In this document: positions 42,829 to 50,683 of the stretch, one piece after another
Position numbering within the stretch: the stretch's first letter is position 1
Layout of the letters: the number at the start of each line of letters is the position of its first letter
Assembly: GCA_963836015.1 (NCBI GenBank)
Contig: CAWIIF010000015.1
Coordinates: forward strand, 496,001-560,000
DNA from: CAWCDJ01 sp963836015
GTDB taxonomy: Bacteria; Acidobacteriota; Terriglobia; Bryobacterales; Bryobacteraceae
Length of the DNA: 64,000 bases
Direction: 5' to 3'
Notes under the pieces: generated by a model
The model's input: only the letters and a program-made list of their open reading frames with translations
Databases searched by the model: none
What the model was told of the DNA's origin: nothing
Made by a program: the position numbers and the translations under genes

Positions 42829-45015
42829 ATGCCGACGAAAGTACTCATTCATATTGCGCAATTGCTGAATGTCCCGTTGAAAGGGCTGGTGGCGGTGATC
42901 GGCCTGCTCGACGACGGTTCCACGGTTCCGTTCATCGCCAGGTACCGGAAGGAGGCCACCGGGAACCTCGATGAAGTCCAGATCCGCGATATCCAGGAGA
43001 AGCTGGAGTATTTCCGCGAGCTCGAAGAGCGGCGGGAAACGGTCCTCAAGTCGATCGAGGAACAAGGAAAGTTGACGCCGGAGTTGAAAGCCCGGATCGA
43101 AGCCACGCTCGAGAAGAACGAGCTCGAAGACCTGTACCTGCCCTATAAGCCCAAGCGCCGTACGAAGGCCTCGATCGCCCGCGAGAAGGGGTACGAGCCG
43201 CTGGCGCAAAAGATCTGGGACCAGAAAGAGGAGCTGGGGGACCAGCCGGAAGAGGCGCTCGAAGGGGCGCGCCACATCATCGCCGAATGGATCAGCGAAA
43301 ACGCCGGGTTCCGCAAGGCGGTTCGCGGAATGATGATGGCCGAAGGCATTGTGGCGGCGCGGGCGATCGAAGGCGCGCCGGATCCGGAAGGAAAATTCCA
43401 GATGTACGCGCAGTACAGCGAGCCGGCCGCGAAGATCCCTTCGCACCGCATGCTCGCCATACGGCGCGGCGCCAAAGAAGGCGTGCTGAGCTTCGAAATC
43501 GAGCTGGACGAGCAGAAGCCGCTCGCCTGGCTGCGTTCGCAGATTGTGCGCGGCTCCGGCGAATGGACCTCGCACCTCGAAGAGGCCATCGCCGATTCCT
43601 ACCACCGTCTGCTGAATCCCTCCATTCAGACCGAGGTGCGGCTGGAGCTCAAAGACCGCTCGGACGAAGAGGCCATCAAGGTCTTCCGCGAGAACCTGGA
43701 GAACCTGCTGCTGGCGCCGCCCGCCGGCATGCTGACCGTGCTGGCGATCGACCCGGGCATCCGCACCGGCTGCAAGCTGGCGGTGGTGGATGACACGGGC
43801 AAGTTCCTCGAGAGCTCGGTGATGTACCCGTTCGAGCCGAAGAACGATCTGGCCGGGTCGGTGAAGACGCTCGCATCGCTGGTGGCGCGCCACAACGTGC
43901 AGGCCATCGCGATCGGCAACGGAACGGCCTCCCGCGAGAGCGCCGCCTTCGTGCAGGACTTTCTGCGGCAGGCCAAACTCTTAAAGATCTTCAGCGTCTC
44001 GGTGAGCGAATCGGGAGCGTCGGTATATTCGGCCTCCGAAATCGCGCGGCAGGAGTTTCCCGATCTCGACCTGACCATTCGCGGCGCCATCTCCATCGCT
44101 CGGCGGCTGCAGGACCCGCTTTCCGAGCTGGTGAAGGTCGATCCGAAATCCATCGGGGTGGGCCAGTATCAACACGATGTCGATCAGCGCCGGCTCAAGC
44201 AGAGCCTGGAAGCGACGGTGGAATCGTGCGTCAACCGCGTGGGAGTCGATCTCAATACGGCTTCGTGGGCCCTGTTGCGCTACGTGGCCGGCATCAACGA
44301 GCGCACCGCACTGAAGATCATGGAGTACCGCAACGAGCACGGCAAATTCCGCTCGCGGGTGCAGCTCACCGCCGTGGCGGGGTTCGGCCCCAAGACGTTC
44401 GAACAGGCCGCCGGCTTCCTGCGTATCCGGGGCGGCGAGAATCCCCTGGATATGACCGCCGTGCATCCGGAATCGTACCCGGTAGTGGAACGGATCGCCG
44501 CATCGATGGGCGTGACGATCGCTGAGTTGATCGCCAAACCCGAGCTCGTCGAGAAAGTAAAGCTCGAGGGGTTCGCCACCGAAACGGTCGGGATGTACAC
44601 CCTGGGTGACATCCGCGAGGAGCTTCGCAAGCCGGGCCGCGATCCGCGCGAAAAGTTCGTGGCGCCGCATTGGCGCGAGGACGTAAAGGAGATTGCCGAC
44701 CTGAAGCCGGGCATGACTCTGGAGGGAGTGGTCACGAACGTCACGCGGTTCGGCGCTTTCGTGGACATCGGCGTCCACCAGGACGGTCTGGTGCACGTGA
44801 GCGAGCTATCGCACCGCTTCATCAAGGAAGCCAGCGAAGTCGTGAAGGCCGGGCAGATCGTCAAGGTGCAGGTGCTGGCTGCGGACCCGAAAGCCAAGCG
44901 CATCGCGCTCTCGATGAAAGCGCTGGAAGCGGCGCCGCGAGCGAAACCGGAACCGCGAAAGCCCTCGATCCAGGATCAGCTGGCGTCCTTGAACTCGAAG
45001 TTCCGCGTGAAGTAG
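42829..45015 (+). CDS. tex: Tex-like RNA-binding transcription accessory protein
   Basis: The 728-residue cytoplasmic protein has the Tex layout. An N-terminal helical domain has VIGLLDDGSTVPFIARYRKE. A YqgF-like domain (about 315-440) begins with LAIDPGIRTGCKLAVVDDTG. A helix-hairpin-helix part (NRVGVDLNTASWALLRYVAG; LTAVAGFGPKTFEQAAGFL) is followed by a C-terminal S1 RNA-binding domain (GMTLEGVVTNVTRFGAFVDI). Tex affects transcription and is related to eukaryotic Spt6. The length is slightly below the E. coli protein. The stop and that of the convergent TIGR03437-like gene are one base apart. Confidence 0.96.
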   Translation: MPTKVLIHIAQLLNVPLKGLVAVIGLLDDGSTVPFIARYRKEATGNLDEVQIRDIQEKLEYFRELEERRETVLKSIEEQGKLTPELKARIEATLEKNELEDLYLPYKPKRRTKASIAREKGYEPLAQKIWDQKEELGDQPEEALEGARHIIAEWISENAGFRKAVRGMMMAEGIVAARAIEGAPDPEGKFQMYAQYSEPAAKIPSHRMLAIRRGAKEGVLSFEIELDEQKPLAWLRSQIVRGSGEWTSHLEEAIADSYHRLLNPSIQTEVRLELKDRSDEEAIKVFRENLENLLLAPPAGMLTVLAIDPGIRTGCKLAVVDDTGKFLESSVMYPFEPKNDLAGSVKTLASLVARHNVQAIAIGNGTASRESAAFVQDFLRQAKLLKIFSVSVSESGASVYSASEIARQEFPDLDLTIRGAISIARRLQDPLSELVKVDPKSIGVGQYQHDVDQRRLKQSLEATVESCVNRVGVDLNTASWALLRYVAGINERTALKIMEYRNEHGKFRSRVQLTAVAGFGPKTFEQAAGFLRIRGGENPLDMTAVHPESYPVVERIAASMGVTIAELIAKPELVEKVKLEGFATETVGMYTLGDIREELRKPGRDPREKFVAPHWREDVKEIADLKPGMTLEGVVTNVTRFGAFVDIGVHQDGLVHVSELSHRFIKEASEVVKAGQIVKVQVLAADPKAKRIALSMKALEAAPRAKPEPRKPSIQDQLASLNSKFRVK

Positions 45016-45016
45016 G

Positions 45017-46612
45017 TCAGTTCGGCGGCAACTGGAAGTTCGTCTGCACGGTGGTGTTCGTACCGGCGGTCACGATGCCGGCGTCCAACCCGGATGATGC
45101 GGTGAAGGCGTGCTGCACGGTGAACGACCCAAGGGAAACGCTGGCTATGCCCTGCAGGATGGTGCGGGCCAGGTAATCGGGAACCGTGAAACTGCCGGAG
45201 GCGGCCGGCAGATTGCAGACGATCGACATGTCGAGGGTAGCGCTGGTGGCATGGATGGCGATCTTCACAAACGTGCCGCTCGCGCCTGGGGTCCACTGGA
45301 AAAGCAGCGGCTGGCCGATACGGACCGGGCCGGCGGTGTAGGCTGCCGGGTTGGTCCACTGAACGGGCGCCCCCACGGTGAAGCTGCCCTGCAGGGGGCC
45401 GATGTCGGAACCCCCGGTGCTCACGACGCTGTACGCGCCTTGGAACGTCCCCGGCGGCTGCAGGGAGAAGCTATAGCTGCCGGGTGATACGTTCTGTAGG
45501 GCTAGCAGGCCGGCGGGGCTATTGAGGCGGACCACGGCCCCTGCATTCAAGGGGTCGGCGTAGGACACTGTCTGCGCACCCGGATCGATCGCCGTCTCGG
45601 TCTCATAACATGCGCCGGCACTCGATTGAAGCGGGACCGGGGCGGCGGTCAGGCCCTGTGTAGCGTATCGGAGAAAACTTCCGGTCAAGGTCTCCGACGG
45701 CGGCGAACTGAGGTTCCACACGTTGAGCGAGCCCACCGCCAGGCTGCCCGCCTTTTCCAGCGTGGTGAGATCGGAAGCGCTGAAGCTCAGGGGGTCGTCG
45801 CATTCCTTACTTGATGACACGGCGATAGTCCCGATATTGCTCACCAGCCCGTTCACTACGGCGGCGACCGGCACGTAACAGCCCGATACATTTGTTGGAA
45901 CGTCGAAGTTGATCTGGTCGATTCCCGCGCAGCAGCTCGTGCGTCCGGCGAATCGGACGTGCGCCGGCTGCCCGCCGACATAGAGGGCGTCCAGGTAGGG
46001 CAGCGCTCCGGGCACCGGTCCGGCGGCTTCATCGCCGCTGCTGACGGGGCCAAGCCCGGTACCCCAGAGAATGGCGGTCTGGCCGGGGGCGGCGGCGGAA
46101 ACGATCGTGTTGACCGGCAACTGCGTGGCACTCACGAAGTTCTGCACGATGGCCTGCCCGGTTCCCCCCTGGTTCAGCGTGAACATGCCGAAGGAACTAC
46201 GCACCACGTGAATCAACGCCGGATTGCTGGTGAGCGTGCGGTAGGCCAGGGTCAGGGTCGCATCGCCCTCCGGGACAGTCGACGGGAGAATTGCGGCCAC
46301 CTGCTTGATCGAGGTATAGACTACCGGGATATCGATGCTCAATGTGCCGGTATTGATGTGGACCCGCGTTCCCGCCAGCCCGTCGGAAGTCGGCAGCGGG
46401 AAACTGGCGGCCAGCACGAGCGAGTCCGGGCCCAGATAATTTCCGAAAATCAGGAACAGCGAGCCTCTGGCGATGCCGGCATTGGCGAAGCCGGGCGCCA
46501 GGTAGCCGGCTGCGTTCACGACGCCGTTGGGCGAGATCGCGGGCTGGGTCGGATTCGCCGCGAAGGCAACGGCCCCGCCCACAGCGAGAAGGGTCAAAAC
46601 CCGGAAGGCCAT
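45017..46612 (-). CDS. Secreted TIGR03437-like surface protein
   Basis: The 531-residue protein has a signal peptide (VLTLLAVGGAVAFAA) followed by a domain that closely resembles the TIGR03437 'Solibacter' family: PNGVVNAAGYLAPGFANAGI, GSLFLIFGNYLGPDSLVLAA, TSIKQVAAILPSTVPEGDAT and QTAILWGTGLGPVSSGDEAA. In that family the domain usually sits at the C terminus; here it is N-terminal and a second beta-rich half follows (about 270-531). It should be a cell-surface or periplasmic protein of unknown function. TGTATCAATACA, an inverted repeat at 46624-46635, lies 11 bases before the start and could be an operator. Confidence 0.85.
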   Translation of the reverse strand: MAFRVLTLLAVGGAVAFAANPTQPAISPNGVVNAAGYLAPGFANAGIARGSLFLIFGNYLGPDSLVLAASFPLPTSDGLAGTRVHINTGTLSIDIPVVYTSIKQVAAILPSTVPEGDATLTLAYRTLTSNPALIHVVRSSFGMFTLNQGGTGQAIVQNFVSATQLPVNTIVSAAAPGQTAILWGTGLGPVSSGDEAAGPVPGALPYLDALYVGGQPAHVRFAGRTSCCAGIDQINFDVPTNVSGCYVPVAAVVNGLVSNIGTIAVSSSKECDDPLSFSASDLTTLEKAGSLAVGSLNVWNLSSPPSETLTGSFLRYATQGLTAAPVPLQSSAGACYETETAIDPGAQTVSYADPLNAGAVVRLNSPAGLLALQNVSPGSYSFSLQPPGTFQGAYSVVSTGGSDIGPLQGSFTVGAPVQWTNPAAYTAGPVRIGQPLLFQWTPGASGTFVKIAIHATSATLDMSIVCNLPAASGSFTVPDYLARTILQGIASVSLGSFTVQHAFTASSGLDAGIVTAGTNTTVQTNFQLPPN

Positions 46613-46688
46613 AACCTCTCAAATGTATCAATACACATAGAATTCAGCCGGATGCTTTCGCACATACAGCCCGTGCTACCATCCGGCC

Positions 46689-46943
46689 ATGAGGGTGCGA
46701 AAACCGATCGCCAGGGAATCCGGAACAGGCCGCCTGCTGGCCGGCGGCCAAGAGTGCGATGTCCGCTACGAGGTGATCACCTGGGGAACGTTTGAAGGCG
46801 ATGCTCTGTGCATCCGTGAGAGGAACGGCGCGTTCGAAGGCGAGCGTGCCTGGCCTTCCGGGGTGGCGAACCTCCAGTTGGAAGACGGCCAGGTGCGGCG
46901 GATCCTGCTCCGGAAGAGCGGGACCTTTGCAATGTGCGAATGA
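46689..46943 (+). CDS. Small conserved-looking protein of unknown function
   Basis: The 84-residue protein (MRVRKPIARESGTGRLLAGG at the start) has alternating hydrophobic positions typical of a small beta barrel: VRYEVITWGTFEGDALCIRE, GVANLQLEDGQVRRILLRKS. There is no good ribosome-binding site and no signal peptide. The codon use is like its neighbours', which supports a real gene. It is divergent from the TIGR03437-like protein. No function can be suggested. Confidence 0.5.
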   Translation: MRVRKPIARESGTGRLLAGGQECDVRYEVITWGTFEGDALCIRERNGAFEGERAWPSGVANLQLEDGQVRRILLRKSGTFAMCE

Positions 46944-47055
46944 CCGGCGCTGGCCCTTTGGAGCCAATGCGGTAACGCTTCGGCGGTACCTTTGCGCCTT
47001 CCGAACAGAACTCGGTTGCACAGGTTTGTGTACGTATTCTGCTCGGGAGGAGAAG

Positions 47056-47946
47056 CATGCATTCCTTTTCCGGCAGCGCACCCGCCCCCCGATCCGGCTG
47101 GTGGTGCGAATGCCAAGATACCGGCCGGAGCCGGCGGCCCCTCTCTGATTTCCGAAAGGGCGAACGCGACTAGGAGGCTGCGGTGGGGGGCGCCGGCCCT
47201 CCTGTTCCTGCTCATCCTCGGGCTTGCCTATCACTGGAACTCGACTGCTCAGGCGAAGCATTCCTCCAAGGCGGAAGCCATCGGGATCCCGGCCGCGGCG
47301 GTTTCAGTAGGAGATCTCCACGCCACCGTCATGATACAGGGAACGGTAGCGGCCCTGAACAGCCCGTTTCTGCTGGCGCCGCGAATTCTGGGAAGCCGCT
47401 CCGGAATGAACCGCGGCGGCGACATCTCGTCGGTCGTGCCCGGCGGCGATTTCAACCTCGTACTGCTCAGCCTGGCCAAGGCCGGGTCGCACGTCAAAAA
47501 AGGAGACGTGGTGGGGCAGTTCGATCCGCAGAACCAGTTGCTGCGCGGTGCGCGCCGCCAAGGCAGCCTGGGAGAGCGCCATCCTCGATCTACAGACCGC
47601 CCCTGTCCATGCGCAGCTCGACGTCGAAAAGCTCAAACTGGCCCGGGAGGAGGCCGAGGCCACCTACAAGCAGCTCGTTTATGAAAGCTCGCTCGTCGAG
47701 GAATCCCAGCGGGCGCAGATCCGTATGACGGAGTTGAACCGCGACCAGTCCCGGATCGAGCTGAGGCGCGCCGAGCAGAACGTCGAGAAGATGACGGTGC
47801 GAGCGCCCATGGACGGAATTGTCGTGATGGGAAGCATCGTTCGCAACGGCGAATTCGGCCAGATTCGCGAGGGGGACCAGATCTTTGCCGGACAGCCGTT
47901 CCTGTCAATCGTGGACCCCATTATCGCCTTCCAGCGCCCCATCTGA
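47056..47946 (+). pseudogene. Frameshifted, truncated HlyD-type efflux adaptor
   Basis: Two frames hold parts of a membrane-fusion protein of the MacA/HlyD type. The first (to about 47547) has one membrane helix (GAPALLFLLILGLAYHW), AVSVGDLHATVMIQGTVAAL and KAGSHVKKGDVVGQFDPQNQ. The reading then jumps near 47547 to a second frame with a coiled coil (LDVEKLKLAREEAEATYKQL; LNRDQSRIELRRAEQNVEKM) and MTVRAPMDGIVVMGSI. That frame stops at 47946 just after the second lipoyl half, where intact relatives have another 100-200 residues. A further shift in a C-run near 47090 seems to have broken the N terminus. No permease or ATPase adjoins it. Confidence 0.8.
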
Positions 47947-47960
47947 TCCGGGGGCTGGCG

Positions 47961-47999
47961 CCGCGCTTTTAGACGTGCTAAAACTCACAGCTAGCGCGG
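47961..47999. other. Nested inverted repeat upstream of the csgG-like gene
   Basis: CCGCGCT at 47961-47967 pairs with AGCGCGG at 47993-47999. Inside it TTTTAG (47967-47972) pairs with CTAAAA (47978-47983). It may end the decayed adaptor transcript or regulate the csgG-like gene whose ATG lies at 48066. Confidence 0.4.
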
Positions 48000-48065
48000 T
48001 TATGGAACGTACTATGGTTGACGCCATCGGCTGCGCGCCAATATGTTTGGTCGGGGAGGACTGTA

Positions 48066-49040
48066 ATGAAGCGGGCCATGGCAGCCGTGTTGTTTTTGAC
48101 CGTTCTGACCGCGGCGGAGGCGCAGCAGAAGAAGCGCGTGGCGGTATTGAACTTCGACTACGCGACGGTTCAGAGCGGCGTAAACGCCCTGTTCGGAGCT
48201 AACAAAGATATCGGCAAAGGGATCTCGGATCTCCTGGTGGACAAGTTGGTGCAGGACGGCGTGTACTCCGTCATCGAGCGCAACCAGCTCGACAAGATCC
48301 TGGCCGAGCAGAATTTTTCCAACAGCGACCGGGCCGACCCGAACACCGCCGCCAAGATCGCGCGCGTGCTGGGGGTAGACGCAATCATCATCGGCAGCAT
48401 CACGCAATTCGGGCGCGACGACAAAAAGACCGACATCGGGGGAGCCGCCCTGGGTAACGTAACCGGGCGGTTCGGGCTGGGCGGAGTTCGGAAGACCCAG
48501 TCTACCGCGGTGGTCCAGATCACCGCGCGCATGATCAACACCTCCACCGCGGAAATTCTGGCGAGTTGCACGGCCAAGGGCGAGTCTTCGCGAAAGGGCA
48601 CCGGGCTCCTGGGCTCGGGCGGCAGCGTCTACGGTCCGGAAGCGGGCGCAGGAATCGACATGGCATCGAAAAATTTCGCCGACACCATCATCGGCGAAGC
48701 CACCACCAAAACGGTGCAGGACCTGGCGCGCCAGCTCGACGAGAAGGCGGGAGCGATGCCCACCACGGTAATCTCCCTCAAGGGCGAGGTAGCGGACGTT
48801 TCGCCCGACGGAACGATCATTATCAATATCGGCTCCAAGGCGGGGGTCAAAGTGGGAGACCAGCTTTCGATCAAGCGCAAGGTGCGGGACGTGCGGGACC
48901 CGGCCACGGGCAAGGTGCTCCGCTCCATTGAAGACACCGTCGGCACCATTACGATTACCGAGGTGGAAGAAGGTTCCTCAGTCGGGAAATTCAGCGGCTC
49001 GGCAACGGCCAAGGTCGCGGACGTGGTTTCGAACAAGTAG
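48066..49040 (+). CDS. CsgG-like outer-membrane assembly protein
   Basis: I start at ATG 48066 because GGGGAGGA lies five bases before it; the frame extends to 48018. The 324-residue protein has a signal peptide (MAAVLFLTVLTAAEA) without a lipobox Cys. The CsgG-type domain follows: KKRVAVLNFDYATVQSGVNA, GKGISDLLVDKLVQDGVYSV, IERNQLDKILAEQNFS, AKIARVLGVDAIIIGSITQF. The C-terminal 90 residues form an extra beta domain (GEVADVSPDGTIIINIGSKA, KVGDQLSIKRKVRDVRDPAT). CsgG makes the curli secretion pore, but CsgG-like domains also occur in non-curli envelope proteins, and the lost lipid anchor favours that. A Ser/Thr kinase gene follows 6 bases later. Confidence 0.88.
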   Translation: MKRAMAAVLFLTVLTAAEAQQKKRVAVLNFDYATVQSGVNALFGANKDIGKGISDLLVDKLVQDGVYSVIERNQLDKILAEQNFSNSDRADPNTAAKIARVLGVDAIIIGSITQFGRDDKKTDIGGAALGNVTGRFGLGGVRKTQSTAVVQITARMINTSTAEILASCTAKGESSRKGTGLLGSGGSVYGPEAGAGIDMASKNFADTIIGEATTKTVQDLARQLDEKAGAMPTTVISLKGEVADVSPDGTIIINIGSKAGVKVGDQLSIKRKVRDVRDPATGKVLRSIEDTVGTITITEVEEGSSVGKFSGSATAKVADVVSNK

Positions 49041-49046
49041 GCCATC

Positions 49047-50681
49047 ATGAACCTCGAGATCGGCTCCACACTCGGCGACTATCAGATCATCGGCATCCTG
49101 GGCGCCGGCGGGATGGGCAGGGTTTACAAGGTCCGGAACGTCATTTCGGATCGTATCGAAGCGATGAAGGTGCTGCTCCCGGATCTGGCAACGGCGCCGG
49201 AGCTGGCCGACCGGTTCATGCGCGAAATCAAGGTGCAGGCCAGCCTCGAGCACCCCAATATTGCGTCCCTCCACACCGCCGTGCGGGTGGATAACCAGCT
49301 GCTCATGCTGATGGAGTACCTGGAAGGCGTGACCCTGGAGCAGCGGCTCCAACAGGGCCGGATTCCGGTGCCCGAGGCGGTGGAGTACGTACGCCAGGCC
49401 TTGGCGGCGCTTGACTACGCGCACCAGCGCGGAGTGATTCATCGCGACATCAAGCCGGCCAACATGATGCTGGTCTCCGGGACGGTGAAGCTGATGGATT
49501 TCGGCATCGCCAAAGCGGCGGGCGACCAGCGGCTCACCATGACCGGCACCACCATGGGATCGCTGTACTACATGTCGCCGGAGCAGATCAAGGGAGCTTC
49601 CGACCTGGACGCGCGCGCGGACCTCTACTCGGTGGGAGTTTCGCTCTACGAACTGGTAACCGGGAAGCGGCCGTTCGATGGAGACAGCCAGTTCGCCATC
49701 ATGTCCGCGCACCTGGAAAAGAACCCGGTGCCGCCGGTGACCCTCGACCCGAGCCTGCCGGAGTCGCTCAACGACCTGATTCTGATGTCGGTCGAAAAAG
49801 ATCCGAACCAGCGGTTCCAGACAGCGGCCGCTTTTCGCAATGCGCTGGGCGGGTTTGCCGCGGCAGTGAGCGCGCCCACGGCCACGCTGGCCGCGGCGCC
49901 CCCGCCACCGGCGCTCGCCGCAGCACCGGCTCCTCAGAACTACCAACTGGTGGAACCGACCCAACCGGTTCAGCCGCGCAGCAAGCGCGGGCTATGGATG
50001 GCGCTGGGCGCAGTCGCGGCAGTGCTCGCCGTGGTGGCGGTGGTCCAATTTGCGCCGTGGAAAAGCAAAGCCGCACCGGAGCCCGCCGCAACCGCGCCGG
50101 CTACTTCCCCGGCTACGCAGCAGGCATTGCCGCAGCCGACCCCAGCGCAGCAGGTACCCGCGCAACAGACTCCGGCCCAGCAGCCGGCGGCACAGCCACC
50201 GGTCCAGAATGCCGTATCGCCGGCGCCGGTCCAGATTCCAGTCCAAAAACCGGCTTCTCCTCCCGCGACGAAACAGGCTCGCCAGATCATGCCGCCGACC
50301 TCCGCGCCGCCGGTCACGGATGCGCATCCCGCGGCGAGCAGTCAGCCCCCCGCCGCGACTCCTCCGGCGCAGGCGCCCGCCCCGCAGCCTGCCGCGCCGG
50401 CCGGACCGAGCCGGGCCGAGTTGCAGGATGCCCGCGAACATCTGATGATGCTGGGAACCCGCGCGGCCGGCGTGCGAACCACCCTGCAGACGTTGCAGCG
50501 CCAGCAGGCCGCCTCCGGCATGAACCTGCGCGGTGACATGCAGGAGGCCGCCAACCTGATGAACAGCTACCTGGAGGGCGCCAACGCGGCGCTGAATGCC
50601 GGCGATCTCCCCGCGGCCCGCACGTTCGCCGACAAAGCGGAGCGGCAACTCGAGAAGCTGGAGAAGTTTTTGAACAGGTAA
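49047..50681 (+). CDS. Membrane-anchored eukaryote-like Ser/Thr protein kinase
   Basis: The 544-residue protein has a Hanks-type kinase domain (about 12-270): Gly-rich loop GAGGMG at 19-24, Lys41, HRDIKPANM with catalytic Asp134, DFG at 151-153, and MSPEQIKG. A membrane helix (about 315-337) follows, then a long Pro/Ala/Gln-rich segment and a helical C terminus (LQDAREHLMMLGTRAAGVRT; LEGANAALNAGDLPAARTFA) that should be outside. The extracellular part has no PASTA repeats, so the signal is unknown. It follows the csgG-like gene by six bases and may act on the same envelope process. It converges on lon. Confidence 0.95.
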   Translation: MNLEIGSTLGDYQIIGILGAGGMGRVYKVRNVISDRIEAMKVLLPDLATAPELADRFMREIKVQASLEHPNIASLHTAVRVDNQLLMLMEYLEGVTLEQRLQQGRIPVPEAVEYVRQALAALDYAHQRGVIHRDIKPANMMLVSGTVKLMDFGIAKAAGDQRLTMTGTTMGSLYYMSPEQIKGASDLDARADLYSVGVSLYELVTGKRPFDGDSQFAIMSAHLEKNPVPPVTLDPSLPESLNDLILMSVEKDPNQRFQTAAAFRNALGGFAAAVSAPTATLAAAPPPPALAAAPAPQNYQLVEPTQPVQPRSKRGLWMALGAVAAVLAVVAVVQFAPWKSKAAPEPAATAPATSPATQQALPQPTPAQQVPAQQTPAQQPAAQPPVQNAVSPAPVQIPVQKPASPPATKQARQIMPPTSAPPVTDAHPAASSQPPAATPPAQAPAPQPAAPAGPSRAELQDAREHLMMLGTRAAGVRTTLQTLQRQQAASGMNLRGDMQEAANLMNSYLEGANAALNAGDLPAARTFADKAERQLEKLEKFLNR

Positions 50682-50683
50682 AA

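Noticed and set aside
46624..46635. TGTATCAATACA inverted repeat as a full operator claim
   Set aside because: Arms are only 5 bases and there is one copy; it is mentioned with the gene but not listed as a site.
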